From: Mycolicibacter sp. MU0102
GTDB lineage: Bacteria; Actinomycetota; Actinomycetes; Mycobacteriales; Mycobacteriaceae
Assembly (NCBI RefSeq): GCF_963378105.1
Contig: NZ_OY726398.1
Span: 4,216,001 to 4,280,000, forward strand
Length of the DNA: 64,000 nt
Direction of reading: 5' to 3'
Shown here: positions 47,213 to 56,106 of the stretch, one piece after another
Numbering within the stretch: position 1 is the first letter of the stretch
How the letters are laid out: every line of letters starts with the position of its first letter
The notes under the pieces: generated by a model
Databases searched by the model: none
The model's input: the letters and a program-made list of their open reading frames with translations, nothing else
What the model was told of the DNA's origin: nothing
Made by a program: the position numbers and the translations under genes

Positions 47213-47911
47213 ATCGATACCCGCTACCCCGATGTCTGGATCATCGTCCCGGCGTTCAACGAGGCGACCGTCATCGGTGACGTGATCGCCGGGATCCGTT
47301 CGGTTTTCGACTACGTGGTCTGCGTGGACGACGGAAGCGCTGACGACACCGCCGTCACGGCGCGACGCGCGGGCGCCTACGTGGTGCACCATCCGGTCAA
47401 CCTCGGTCAGGGCGCGGCCATCCAGACCGGGGTCGAGTTCGCCCGCCGTCAGCCCGGCGCTCGACTGTTCGCCACCTTCGACGCCGACGGCCAGCACCGC
47501 GTCGCCGACCTGATGCGCATGATCGACCATCTCGACAGCGCCGACCTCGACATCGTGATCGGCACCCGGTTCGCCGCACCCGAAGCTGCCGCAACGGTGC
47601 CGCCGCTCAAACGAGCGATACTGCGGACCGCGGTCTGGCTCAACCCGCGAATTCGCCGACTTGGACTCTCCGACGCCCACAACGGCCTGCGGGTGTTCAA
47701 CCGGCGAGTGGCCGATGGCCTCGACCTCACCATGAACGGGATGAGCCATGCCGGGGAGTTCATCGCGCTGATTGCCGAGAACCGCTGGCGGGTGGGCGAA
47801 GAGCCGGTCGAGGTGCTCTACACCGACTACTCGAAGTCGAAGGGGCAGCCGCTGCTCAACGGCGTCAACATCCTGTTCGATGGGTTGCTACGCAAGAGGA
47901 TGTCGCGATGA
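47213..47911 (+). CDS. GT2 family glycosyltransferase, Rv3631-like, apparent ATC start
   Basis: 232 residues if it begins at ATC 47213. Dolichol-phosphate-sugar synthase-like GT-A enzyme: first strand VWIIVPAFNEATVIGD, VVCVDDGSADDT with the nucleotide-sugar DD, TFDADGQH (DxD) and NGLRVFNRRVADGL. Rv3631 is reported to transfer sugar to polyprenyl phosphate. No ATG, GTG, TTG or CTG lies in frame between the upstream TAA (47207-47209) and the first conserved strand; the first GTG (47282) would delete that strand. The stop overlaps the DUF2304 gene (ATGA). Confidence 0.85.
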   Translation: MDTRYPDVWIIVPAFNEATVIGDVIAGIRSVFDYVVCVDDGSADDTAVTARRAGAYVVHHPVNLGQGAAIQTGVEFARRQPGARLFATFDADGQHRVADLMRMIDHLDSADLDIVIGTRFAAPEAAATVPPLKRAILRTAVWLNPRIRRLGLSDAHNGLRVFNRRVADGLDLTMNGMSHAGEFIALIAENRWRVGEEPVEVLYTDYSKSKGQPLLNGVNILFDGLLRKRMSR

Positions 47912-48276
47912 ACTGGATCAAGGTTCTGCTCATCGCGGCGGTGCTGATGCTGCTGATCTACCTGTTGCTGTCGCGTCGGTCCGCCCAGTCGCGGGCCTGG
48001 GTGAAGGTCGGCTACCTGGTGTTCGTGGTGGCCGGCATCTATGCGGTGCTGCGCCCCGACGACACCACCGTGGTGGCCAACTGGCTCGGGGTGCGCCGCG
48101 GCACCGATCTGATGCTGTACGTGCTGATCATGGTTTTCGCGTTTACCACGCTGAGCACCTATATGCGATTCCGCGATCTGGAGCTGCGTTATGCCCGGCT
48201 GGCGAGGGCGATAGCGCTTACCCAAGCCCAACCGCCCGAGCCGCCTAAGCCGTCTGGGCCGTATAAGACACAGTAA
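47908..48276 (+). CDS. DUF2304 small membrane protein, Rv3632-like
   Basis: 122 residues with three hydrophobic helices (about 4-22, 33-48 and 68-85) and a Pro-rich cytoplasmic tail. DUF2304 proteins accompany GT2 enzymes, and Rv3632 is reported to assist Rv3631. The ATG overlaps the glycosyltransferase stop by 4 bases, consistent with a membrane partner of that enzyme. Confidence 0.9.
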   Translation: MNWIKVLLIAAVLMLLIYLLLSRRSAQSRAWVKVGYLVFVVAGIYAVLRPDDTTVVANWLGVRRGTDLMLYVLIMVFAFTTLSTYMRFRDLELRYARLARAIALTQAQPPEPPKPSGPYKTQ

Positions 48277-48348
48277 TTCGGCAACAGTTGTCCCAGAGGT
48301 AACAGCAGGTTTGCCGATCGTCCGATTCCAGCCCTCACCGTTGCAGGT

Positions 48349-48519
48349 ATGCGGACTACCCAAGTCCTGGCAGAACCTCTGGCCGACGCGACAGCGGCAC
48401 TTCTGACGGTGCCGATGGTCGAGTTGTACGCAGTGCTCTGGCGTGCCGGTCTGCTGGAGGTGCGACTTCGCGCATCCAAGCGACCGCTGCCGCAGGTGAC
48501 GGTGCTTCAGCCGGCGTAA
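48349..48519 (+). CDS. possible 56-residue small protein
   Basis: ATG at 48349, stop TAA at 48517-48519. It reads MRTTQVLAEPLADATAALL, then PMVELYAVLWRAGLLEVRL and a basic PLPQVTVLQPA end; a plausible amphipathic helical protein with mycobacterial codon bias. No ribosome site is obvious and I recognise no family. It converges on the large P-type ATPase, whose stop is at 48530. Confidence 0.35.
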   Translation: MRTTQVLAEPLADATAALLTVPMVELYAVLWRAGLLEVRLRASKRPLPQVTVLQPA

Positions 48520-48529
48520 CGGGACAGCC

Positions 48530-51500
48530 TTAGCGCACCAGCTCCAGCTTCGCGGACGACTTCTTGGCGGGGGCCTTTTTGGCCGGGGCCTTCTTGGCCG
48601 GCGTTTCCTTGGCCGGGGTTTGCTTGGCCGCCGGAGCCTTCTTGACCGGAGCCTTCTTGACCGGGGCCTTCTTCACCGGGGCTTTCTTGACCGGAGCCTT
48701 CTTGGCGGGGGCCTTCTTGGCGGGGGCCTTCTTTGCAGCTGGAGCCTTCTTGGCCGGTGCCTTCTGGGCCGGAACCGCCGACACCGCCTTGATGGGGGCC
48801 TCGATCTCCTGGGCGGGGGCGGCGATCTCCTTGGTGGGAGTTGTCGAGAACCGGCTCGCCACAGCCACCGCGGCGGTGGCCGCCGCGGCCGTGCCGAGAC
48901 CCTGCGCCCAGCCGATCGGGCCGACCGGCGTGCAACCCAACAGCTGGCTGACCCCGGGCGCGGAGACGATCGCCGCGAACAGCGCGAACGATCCGGCCGC
49001 GGTGGCCAGCACCATTGGCGCCCGCGAATCGACCACGGTTTGACAGAGTTCGGTGGTCACCAGCGAGATCAGCGCCACCGTTGCGGCCCGCTGCGGCAGA
49101 CCCGTCGCCGAGGCCATCGCCCAGGCTGCGGTGCCCGCCGCGGCGGTGACTCCGCCGCGGAACGCCACCGCGCGCCACAGTTTGCGCTCGTCGAGTCCGG
49201 GCACCGCGTCACCGATCGGGCCGGCCGGAGTGCTCACCGCCACGGCGGTGGCCGGCAGCGCGTCGGTCAGGGTGTTCATCAACAGCAGCTGCCGGGTGTT
49301 CAGCGGTGAATTCCCCGTAATCGCAGTGCCGATGACGGAGAACATCACTTCGCCGGCGTTGCCGCCCAGCAATCCGGAGATGGCCAGTTGCACACCGCGC
49401 CACAGTCGCCGGCCCTCGTCGATCGCGTCGACCAAGGCACCGATCTTGCCGTCGGTCAGCACCACATCGGCGGTGGCATGCGCCGAATCGCTGCCGTGCG
49501 CAACGACACCCAGACCTACCGTTGCGGCCCGGATCGCAGCGGCGTCGTTGGCGCCGTCGCCCACCATCGCCGATACCCGGCCGGCACGCTCCAGCGTCTG
49601 GACGATCTGCACCTTGTTCTCCGGCGACATTCGGGCGAAGATCACCCGCTCGCAGACCACACGCTCTTGTTCCTTGCGGTTCAAGGCATTCCACTCCGAG
49701 CCGGTGATGACCTGCTCGGGAGCGACGGTCACGCCCATCTCGGCGGCGATCGCGGTGGCCGTGATCGGGTGGTCACCGGTGATCATCCGGATGTCGACGC
49801 CGCGGGCGGCCAGATCGGCCAGCAGCTGCGGCGCGTCGGCCCGGGGGGTGTCGGCCAGGCCGAGGAACCCGAGCAACGTCAGCCCGGAGGCACTGACCTC
49901 CACGAGACGTTCCGAATCGTCCTGAACGGCCTGCACCTGGGCGGCGGTCAGCTTGCCGTGGGCGACCGCGATCACCCGCAGGCCCTGGGCGGCCATCGCG
50001 GCCACCTGCTGCTCGATCTTGGCGTCGGCGTTCTTGCAGGCCCCCAACACCACTTCCGGTGCGCCCTTGACCAGCAGCTCCGATCCCAACACCGACGCCG
50101 AGAAGGCCCGGCCGGAGCGGAACGGCAGGTGAGCGTCGGGCTCGATCCACGGCCGGGCGCCGCCGGCGGCCGCCGCGCCCTCGACGATGGCCTGGTCGGT
50201 GGCGTGCGCGTGGGCCGCGCCGTCGGGAGCCGGGGCCGCCTGCGCGGCCGTGCCGAGGACGTCGTCGTCGGAATATCCCGCAAGCGGGCGCACCGTGGCG
50301 ACCCGCAGCCGGTTCTCCGACAGCGTTCCGGTCTTGTCGAAACAGACCACGTCGACCCGGCCGAGCGCCTCCACCGACCGCGGGATTCGCACCAGCGCAC
50401 CGGTTTTGGTCAACCGCTGCGACGATGCGTGCTGGGCCAAGGTGGCCATCAGCGGCATGCCTTCGGGGACGGCGGCGATCGCGACCGCGATCGCGTTGCC
50501 GAGCGCGACCCGCAGCCCGCCCTGGCGCAGCAGGCCCAGCGCGCCGACGGCCACACCGCCGGCGGCGCTGTACGGGAATGTCCGGTACATCAGCTGGGAC
50601 AGGTGGTGCTGCAGGCCGACCTCGGGCAGCTCGCCGGAGGCCAGTTCGGAGGCCCGGCGGGCCTGAGTGTCGGCGCCCACGGCGGTCACCATCGCCAGCG
50701 CCTTGCCGGCGATCACCGTGGTGCCCGCGTACAGCATGGAGCTGCGCTCGGCCAGTTCGGCGCCGGGAGTCGGGTCCAGCTGTTTGCCGACCGACAGCGA
50801 TTCGCCGGTCAGCGCGGATTCGTCGACCTCGACGTCGGACACCTCGATCGTCCGGGCGTCGGCGGGCACCACCTCGTTGCTGCGCACCTCGATCAGGTCG
50901 CCGGGCAGCAGTTGTTCGGCGGGGATCTCGTGGTAGGTCGGGGTACCGGCCAATTCCCCCTGCGAACCCATCAGTACGACCCGCGCCGGCGGAGCCTGCT
51001 GGGCCAGCAGGGTGTTGAGCCGGCTCTCGGCCCGCAACCGCTGATAAGCGGCCAGCATGGCGTTGCCGGTGAGCACCGTGCCCACCATGACGGCGTCGAT
51101 CGGCGAGCCCAGCATGGCGGTCGCCGCCGAGCACAGCGCCAGGATCGGCGTCATCGGGTCGGACAACTCTTCACGCACGGCGTGGAAGTACGGCCAGAAC
51201 ATGCCTTGCGTTTCCGCGTCGACCGGCGCGCGTTCGGCCAGCGGCAGCACCGCGTCCGGCGTCAACAGCTCCCGCGCCTGCTCGACCGTCATGGCATGCC
51301 ACTCGTAGGCCGGTGCCGGCTTCGGTGCGTGTGCCCGCAGCACTCGGCGGGCCAGCAGGTAGCCCGACAGCATTCCGGCACCGGCACCGACGGTCACCGG
51401 TCCCGGGCCGCGGCTCTGCCCCGCCCCGACACCGGGGATGGTCGCCCGAACCCCGCGGACCAAAAGCAGCCCGGCGATGGACGACGCCCCGATCGAGATC

Positions 51501-53122
51501 GCGACCCCGCGCTCGGTGGCCGTCCGGGCAGCCGGCAGCGCGCGCAGCACCTGCCATGCGCCGGCCAGGTCGGCCAGCAGCAGGTCGGCATAAAAAGGAG
51601 GCGGGCTGTCGGTGTGCTCGCTCGTCGGCATGACACCCAGCGCCAGATCCGCCGCCGCCAGCGCCTGCGCTGCCGAGGTGGACAACACCGCAACCGTGCG
51701 GCCGGCCTGCTGCAGGTCGGCCACGGCGGCGGCCAGTGCACCGTCGAGATCCTCACCGGAGACCGGTCGGATGTCGTCAAAGCCGGGGCGCAGCTCGCCG
51801 AGGATCTCGGTGTCCACCGTGACCAGCTCCGCGCCGGAGGCACGTGCTTCCAGGACCACCGCCGAGGCCAGCGCGTGGTGCGCGGGCAGGATCAGCGCGT
51901 CTACCGGCTCCGTGCGGGTCGAGCCGCGGGCCGTCATCCCGGGAACCCGGTGCCAGCCCGGGCGCAGTCCGGGCTTGTCGAGCAGGTTCTGCGCACTCTG
52001 CCACGCCTTCGGCAGCTCGTGCTCACTGGCGCCGCGAATCTGCACCACCCGGCGTTGTTCACCGGTCAGCGCCCGCGGGTCGATGACCACGGTGTCGATC
52101 TTGTCGAGGCGGCGCAGACTGTCCGGCCGCAGCGGCAGCACTTCGTGCGAGTCGGCCAGGCCCTGTCCCAGGGTGGCGGCGAACGATTCGCAACTGGTGC
52201 GCACCGCTTTCGGCGAGGTGGCCAGGATCGCGCTCGAGGTCATGTCCAGGTTGCGGGTCAGCGCGCCCACCGCCCCAGCCGCGACCACCTGCGCCACCGC
52301 GGTGCGCTTGAGGTAGCGCTCGGCTAGACCGTCCGGTCGCGGGACAGGCCGCGCGGCGGGGTGCACGTCCGGGTGCTCGGCGTACCGGGCCAGCTCCGGT
52401 TCGTAGCGATTCCAGGCCAGCGCCCCGGCGCGGGTCTCGGAGGCTTTGAGGCCCTCCACCATCAGATCCACCGCCAGGATCGCCGGGGACATGGTGATGA
52501 CGTGCGACCCGAGCGAGACCAGGGAAAGCACCCTGTCGGTCTTGGCCGGGCCGATCCGGCTCGCCAGGGCGTTGCGGACCAACGGCTGATAGCGGGCCAC
52601 CGACGCCGCGGCGTCGAACATCTTGGGCGCGGCCGGCCAGCGCATCGCACTGCCCACGGTGGCGATCGCCAGCCCTACCGCGTTGGCACCCACCATCGCG
52701 CCCTTGGTGGCCAGCAGTAGCCCATCGCCCGGCAGTGCCGCGGTCTCGGTCGCGGTCAGTTGGACGTTCTTTTCGACCGCCTCCACCTTGGCACACAAGT
52801 CGGCCAGCGAAACGTGGTCACCGATCTCGACCACCACCCGGGACAGCGGGCGATTCAGCCGCACCGAGGTGACGCCGGGCTCGGCCCGCAGGGCTTCGGA
52901 AACCTCGGCACCGATGTCTACGCCGTCGGAGTCGTCGAGCCCGTGCACCTCGATCCAGGCCCGTCCGGCACCGCGCCAACTGCGTCGGCTGGTCAGATCG
53001 GAGCGCTCACCGGCCAGGATCTTGGCGCCTTCACGCAGGGGGATGGCGGCGAGATCCAGGCTGGCTGATGCGACGGCGCCGACGGCGTCCAGTCCGAAAC
53101 GGCCGATTGCGAAAACATCCAT
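48530..53122 (-). CDS. very large P-type ATPase (CtpI/CtpH type) with Lys-Ala-Pro-rich tail
   Basis: 1530 residues. N-terminal region about 52-118 looks like an HMA fold without the CxxC. Core P-type motifs: TGES (about 772-775), AVPEGMPLMATL in the ion-binding helix, phosphorylation site DKTGT (Asp929), ITGDHPIT and GDGANDAAA (from 1188). PEGMP rather than CPx argues for a P2-like Ca/Mn/Na-type transporter instead of a copper/zinc pump. The final 90 or so residues repeat AKKAP/VKKAP units, like a histone H1 or HupB tail. ATG start. Inserted between the Rv3632-like gene and galE1. Confidence 0.9.
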   Translation of the reverse strand: MDVFAIGRFGLDAVGAVASASLDLAAIPLREGAKILAGERSDLTSRRSWRGAGRAWIEVHGLDDSDGVDIGAEVSEALRAEPGVTSVRLNRPLSRVVVEIGDHVSLADLCAKVEAVEKNVQLTATETAALPGDGLLLATKGAMVGANAVGLAIATVGSAMRWPAAPKMFDAAASVARYQPLVRNALASRIGPAKTDRVLSLVSLGSHVITMSPAILAVDLMVEGLKASETRAGALAWNRYEPELARYAEHPDVHPAARPVPRPDGLAERYLKRTAVAQVVAAGAVGALTRNLDMTSSAILATSPKAVRTSCESFAATLGQGLADSHEVLPLRPDSLRRLDKIDTVVIDPRALTGEQRRVVQIRGASEHELPKAWQSAQNLLDKPGLRPGWHRVPGMTARGSTRTEPVDALILPAHHALASAVVLEARASGAELVTVDTEILGELRPGFDDIRPVSGEDLDGALAAAVADLQQAGRTVAVLSTSAAQALAAADLALGVMPTSEHTDSPPPFYADLLLADLAGAWQVLRALPAARTATERGVAISIGASSIAGLLLVRGVRATIPGVGAGQSRGPGPVTVGAGAGMLSGYLLARRVLRAHAPKPAPAYEWHAMTVEQARELLTPDAVLPLAERAPVDAETQGMFWPYFHAVREELSDPMTPILALCSAATAMLGSPIDAVMVGTVLTGNAMLAAYQRLRAESRLNTLLAQQAPPARVVLMGSQGELAGTPTYHEIPAEQLLPGDLIEVRSNEVVPADARTIEVSDVEVDESALTGESLSVGKQLDPTPGAELAERSSMLYAGTTVIAGKALAMVTAVGADTQARRASELASGELPEVGLQHHLSQLMYRTFPYSAAGGVAVGALGLLRQGGLRVALGNAIAVAIAAVPEGMPLMATLAQHASSQRLTKTGALVRIPRSVEALGRVDVVCFDKTGTLSENRLRVATVRPLAGYSDDDVLGTAAQAAPAPDGAAHAHATDQAIVEGAAAAGGARPWIEPDAHLPFRSGRAFSASVLGSELLVKGAPEVVLGACKNADAKIEQQVAAMAAQGLRVIAVAHGKLTAAQVQAVQDDSERLVEVSASGLTLLGFLGLADTPRADAPQLLADLAARGVDIRMITGDHPITATAIAAEMGVTVAPEQVITGSEWNALNRKEQERVVCERVIFARMSPENKVQIVQTLERAGRVSAMVGDGANDAAAIRAATVGLGVVAHGSDSAHATADVVLTDGKIGALVDAIDEGRRLWRGVQLAISGLLGGNAGEVMFSVIGTAITGNSPLNTRQLLLMNTLTDALPATAVAVSTPAGPIGDAVPGLDERKLWRAVAFRGGVTAAAGTAAWAMASATGLPQRAATVALISLVTTELCQTVVDSRAPMVLATAAGSFALFAAIVSAPGVSQLLGCTPVGPIGWAQGLGTAAAATAAVAVASRFSTTPTKEIAAPAQEIEAPIKAVSAVPAQKAPAKKAPAAKKAPAKKAPAKKAPVKKAPVKKAPVKKAPVKKAPAAKQTPAKETPAKKAPAKKAPAKKSSAKLELVR

Positions 53123-53269
53123 GGATTGCCTCCAGCGTCATAGCAGCGCTGGAGGTCTCTTCCGCCGGCTGCCCGGCCCACAGCCCCGGTCACCCGATGA
53201 CGGGCGACGTGATGACGACACTGCGAATTGGGGAATACTCCCCTCCGACCGGCCAGTATGCCACAAAGT

Positions 53270-54214
53270 TCAGACGGTCTTCACCTGCCGGAAGTACTCC
53301 ACGGTGCGTGTCACCCCGTCGGCCAGCGCGACCCGCGGGCGCCAACCCAGCACGTCCGCGCCCCGCGAGATGTCCAAGCAGGACCGCTTAAGGTCACCGA
53401 GGCGCGGCGGATGGAACTCCGGGTCATCAGGTGCGCCGACGGCGGCGGCCACCGCCGTATGCAGCTGCCGGTCGGAGGTTTCCACCCCGGTGCCGACGTT
53501 GAACCGTTGCCCGTTGCCCTGCTCCCCCGAAGCCCGGACGAAGGCGTCCACCACGTCATCGACGAACACGTAGTCGCGGGTGTTCGATCCGTCGCCGAAC
53601 ACCTTGGTGGGCCTGCCCTCCAGCAACGCCTGGGCGAAGATCGCCACCACCCCGGCCTCGCCATGCGGGTCCTGGCGCGGTCCGTAGACGTTGGCCGGCG
53701 CGATGTGGGAGCACTGCAGCCCGTAGAGGTGGCCAAAGGTGTTGAGGTAGATCTCACCGGCCACCTTCCCGGCGGCGTAGGGCGAGGCTGGGTCGGTCGG
53801 CACGTCTTCGCCGGTCGGATAGCTCTGCGGGGTGCCGTAGATCGACCCGCCCGAGGAGGTGTGCACAATCTTGCGCACCCCCGCCGTCCGCGCGGCCTCG
53901 GCCAGCCGGATCGTCCCGACGACATTGACCGAGGCGTCGAAGACCGGGTCGGCCACCGAGTGGCGTACATCGATCTGGGCGGCCAGGTGAAAGACCACCT
54001 CGGGCTGGTGCTGCGCCAGGATCTCCTGCAGGTCCGCCGAGACGATGTCGGCCTCGACGAAGGTGAAGCCGGCGTCGCCGGCCAGATGCTCGATGTTGAC
54101 GGCTCGCCCGGTGGCGAAATTGTCCAGCCCGACTACCTGATGCCCGTCCGCCCGCAGGCGGTCGACCAACGTCGATCCGATGAACCCGGCTGCTCCGGTG
54201 ACCAGTGCTCGCAC
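53270..54214 (-). CDS. galE1: NAD-dependent sugar epimerase (GalE1-like)
   Basis: 314-residue extended short-chain dehydrogenase. GAAGFIGS at residues 7-14 binds NAD; the catalytic Ser/Tyr/Lys are in the HTSSGGS and SPYAAGK segments. Position and length match Rv3634c, a UDP-glucose 4-epimerase that supplies UDP-galactose for cell-wall arabinogalactan. GTG start with TATGGT 6 bases upstream. Divergent from the following membrane protein with a 32-base gap. Confidence 0.92.
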   Translation of the reverse strand: MRALVTGAAGFIGSTLVDRLRADGHQVVGLDNFATGRAVNIEHLAGDAGFTFVEADIVSADLQEILAQHQPEVVFHLAAQIDVRHSVADPVFDASVNVVGTIRLAEAARTAGVRKIVHTSSGGSIYGTPQSYPTGEDVPTDPASPYAAGKVAGEIYLNTFGHLYGLQCSHIAPANVYGPRQDPHGEAGVVAIFAQALLEGRPTKVFGDGSNTRDYVFVDDVVDAFVRASGEQGNGQRFNVGTGVETSDRQLHTAVAAAVGAPDDPEFHPPRLGDLKRSCLDISRGADVLGWRPRVALADGVTRTVEYFRQVKTV

Positions 54215-54220
54215 CGGCCC

Positions 54221-54226
54221 ACCATA
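54221..54226 (-). promoter_or_regulatory. -10 box of a predicted leaderless galE1 transcript
   Basis: On the minus strand TATGGT lies 6 bases before the GTG start at 54214, with no Shine-Dalgarno, in the 32-base gap to the divergent gene. Confidence 0.5.
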
Positions 54227-54246
54227 CCGACAGGTAAGAAAGACTG

Positions 54247-56040
54247 ATGCGCACCCGGATCACCGCCCTGCCGTGGGTCTGCTGGGCGGCGGTGGCATTG
54301 ATCGCCGCGCAGCTGGTGGTCCGGGCGGTGGTGGCTTTCGGGGGCTACTTCTACTGGGACGACCTGATCTTGATCGGCCGTGCCGGCACCCATTCGCTGT
54401 TGTCGCCGGCGTACCTGTTCGACGATCACGACGGCCATGTGATGCCGGGCGCCTATCTGGTGGCCGGGGCGCTGGCCAAGCTGTGGCCGCTGCAGTGGGC
54501 CGCGCCGGCGATCAGCCTGGTGGTCCTGCAGCTGCTGTCGTCGTGCGCGTTGCTGCGCGTGCTGTGGGTGATTCTGGGCTGGCGGCCGGTGCTGCTGGTA
54601 CCCCTGACCTTCGCGTTGTGGACCCCGCTGGGCCTGCCGGCCTTCGCCTGGTGGGCCGCAGCGCTGAACTCGCTACCGCTGTGCGCCGCATTGTCCTGGG
54701 TGTGCGCCGACGCGATCCTGTTGGCGCGCACTGGGAGTCGGCGCTATGCCTACACCGCCACCCTGGCCTACCTGGGCGGGTTGGTGTTCTTCGAGAAGTC
54801 CGCCGTGATCCCGTTCGTCGCATTCGCGGTGACGGCACTGTTGGGCTACGTCTCGGGTAAGCCGCTGACCGGTGCGGTCGTCGGGGCGTGGCGGGCCGGG
54901 GCCCGGATGTGGACGGCGATGCTGGCGGTGACCGCGGGGTGGATCGGGGTCTACCTGGCGGTGGTGAATCAGAAGCGGTGGAGTTTCGACCTCGACATGA
55001 CCCGCGACCTGCTGCTGCGCTCGATCACGCACGGCATCGTCCCGAGCCTGGCCGGTGGCCCCTGGACGTGGGCACGCTGGGCGCCGGCCTCGCCGTGGGC
55101 GCTGCCGGGACCGGTGGTGATGACGCTCGGCGCTCTGGTGCTGGCCGGGCTGTTGGCGGTGTCGGTGGCGCGCAAGCATCGTTTGGCGCCGGTGTGGCTG
55201 GCCGCGGCCGGCTACGCGGCGGCCTGCCAGGTGCCGATCTATCTGATGCGGTCTTCGGCGTTCACCGCGCTGGAGCTGGCTCAGACCCTGCGCTACCTGG
55301 CCGATCTCGTCGTGGTGCTGGCGATCCTGGGTGCGATCGGGTTGTGCGCCCCGAACCGCGCCTCGTCGCGGTGGCTGGACGCCTCACCGCTGCGCACCGT
55401 GGCCGTGACCGGCCTGGCGGCGGCGTTCACCGCGAGCAGCTTGTACTCGACGGGCACGTTCTTGACCTGCTGGCGAGACGATCCGGCTCGCGCGTACCTG
55501 CAGAACGCCCGGCACGGCCTGGCCGCCGCCCACGCCGACTCCGATGCGCCGATGCTCGATCAGGAGGTGGACCCGCTGGTGCTGCAACGGGTCGTCTACC
55601 CGGAGAACCTGGCCAGCCACATGTTCGCCCTGCTTGCCGACCGTCCCGAGTTCGCCTCGGCGACGACGCAGTTGCGGATGCTGACCAACTCGGGGACGGT
55701 GGCCGACGCCCAGGTGACCTGGGTCCGCTCCCTGGTTCCCGGACCGGTGCCGCACTGCGGCTATCTGATCCAGCCGGACCGGCCGGCGACCCTGGCACTC
55801 GACGGCCCCCTGCTGCCCGCGGACTGGACCGCCGAGATCAACTACCTGGCCAACGTCGACGGCGCGATGACATTGTCACTGTCGGACGGTCCCGACGTGC
55901 GCGTGCGGGTCCGCCCGGGCCTCAACCGCGTCTTCGTGCGGCTGCCCGGCGCCGGGTACAACGTGTCCGCGCGTGCTGACACCGCGGCGCTGTCGGTGTG
56001 CATCGCGGTAGGACCGGTCGGCTACCTCGCGCCCCGGTAG
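54247..56040 (+). CDS. polytopic membrane protein, Rv3635-like (GT-C glycosyltransferase-like)
   Basis: 597 residues, about eleven membrane helices followed by a C-terminal beta-rich extracytoplasmic domain (from about 430). An early loop after TM1 carries YFYWDDLILIGRAG; paired acidic residues there are typical of GT-C transferases that use polyprenyl-phosphate sugars. Corresponds to Rv3635. Together with the Rv3631-like enzyme this suggests lipid-linked sugar synthesis and use outside the membrane; the acceptor is unknown. ATG start. Confidence 0.82.
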   Translation: MRTRITALPWVCWAAVALIAAQLVVRAVVAFGGYFYWDDLILIGRAGTHSLLSPAYLFDDHDGHVMPGAYLVAGALAKLWPLQWAAPAISLVVLQLLSSCALLRVLWVILGWRPVLLVPLTFALWTPLGLPAFAWWAAALNSLPLCAALSWVCADAILLARTGSRRYAYTATLAYLGGLVFFEKSAVIPFVAFAVTALLGYVSGKPLTGAVVGAWRAGARMWTAMLAVTAGWIGVYLAVVNQKRWSFDLDMTRDLLLRSITHGIVPSLAGGPWTWARWAPASPWALPGPVVMTLGALVLAGLLAVSVARKHRLAPVWLAAAGYAAACQVPIYLMRSSAFTALELAQTLRYLADLVVVLAILGAIGLCAPNRASSRWLDASPLRTVAVTGLAAAFTASSLYSTGTFLTCWRDDPARAYLQNARHGLAAAHADSDAPMLDQEVDPLVLQRVVYPENLASHMFALLADRPEFASATTQLRMLTNSGTVADAQVTWVRSLVPGPVPHCGYLIQPDRPATLALDGPLLPADWTAEINYLANVDGAMTLSLSDGPDVRVRVRPGLNRVFVRLPGAGYNVSARADTAALSVCIAVGPVGYLAPR

Positions 56041-56106
56041 CGCTTCTGAAGTCACCTGCAAGTAATTGCTGGTCACGGCAGCGGATTGGGCGCTACGGTG
56101 TCGCGC

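Noticed and set aside
48545..48760. Possible CRISPR-like or tandem repeat array
   Set aside because: The short periodic DNA repeats are the codons of the Lys-Ala-Pro tail of the ATPase, in frame, with no spacers.
49388..52327. 979-codon plus-strand frame within the P-type ATPase
   Set aside because: Antisense shadow of a conserved gene with all P-type motifs on the other strand.
53228..54247. 339-codon plus-strand frame over galE1
   Set aside because: Antisense to a well-conserved epimerase with complete motifs.
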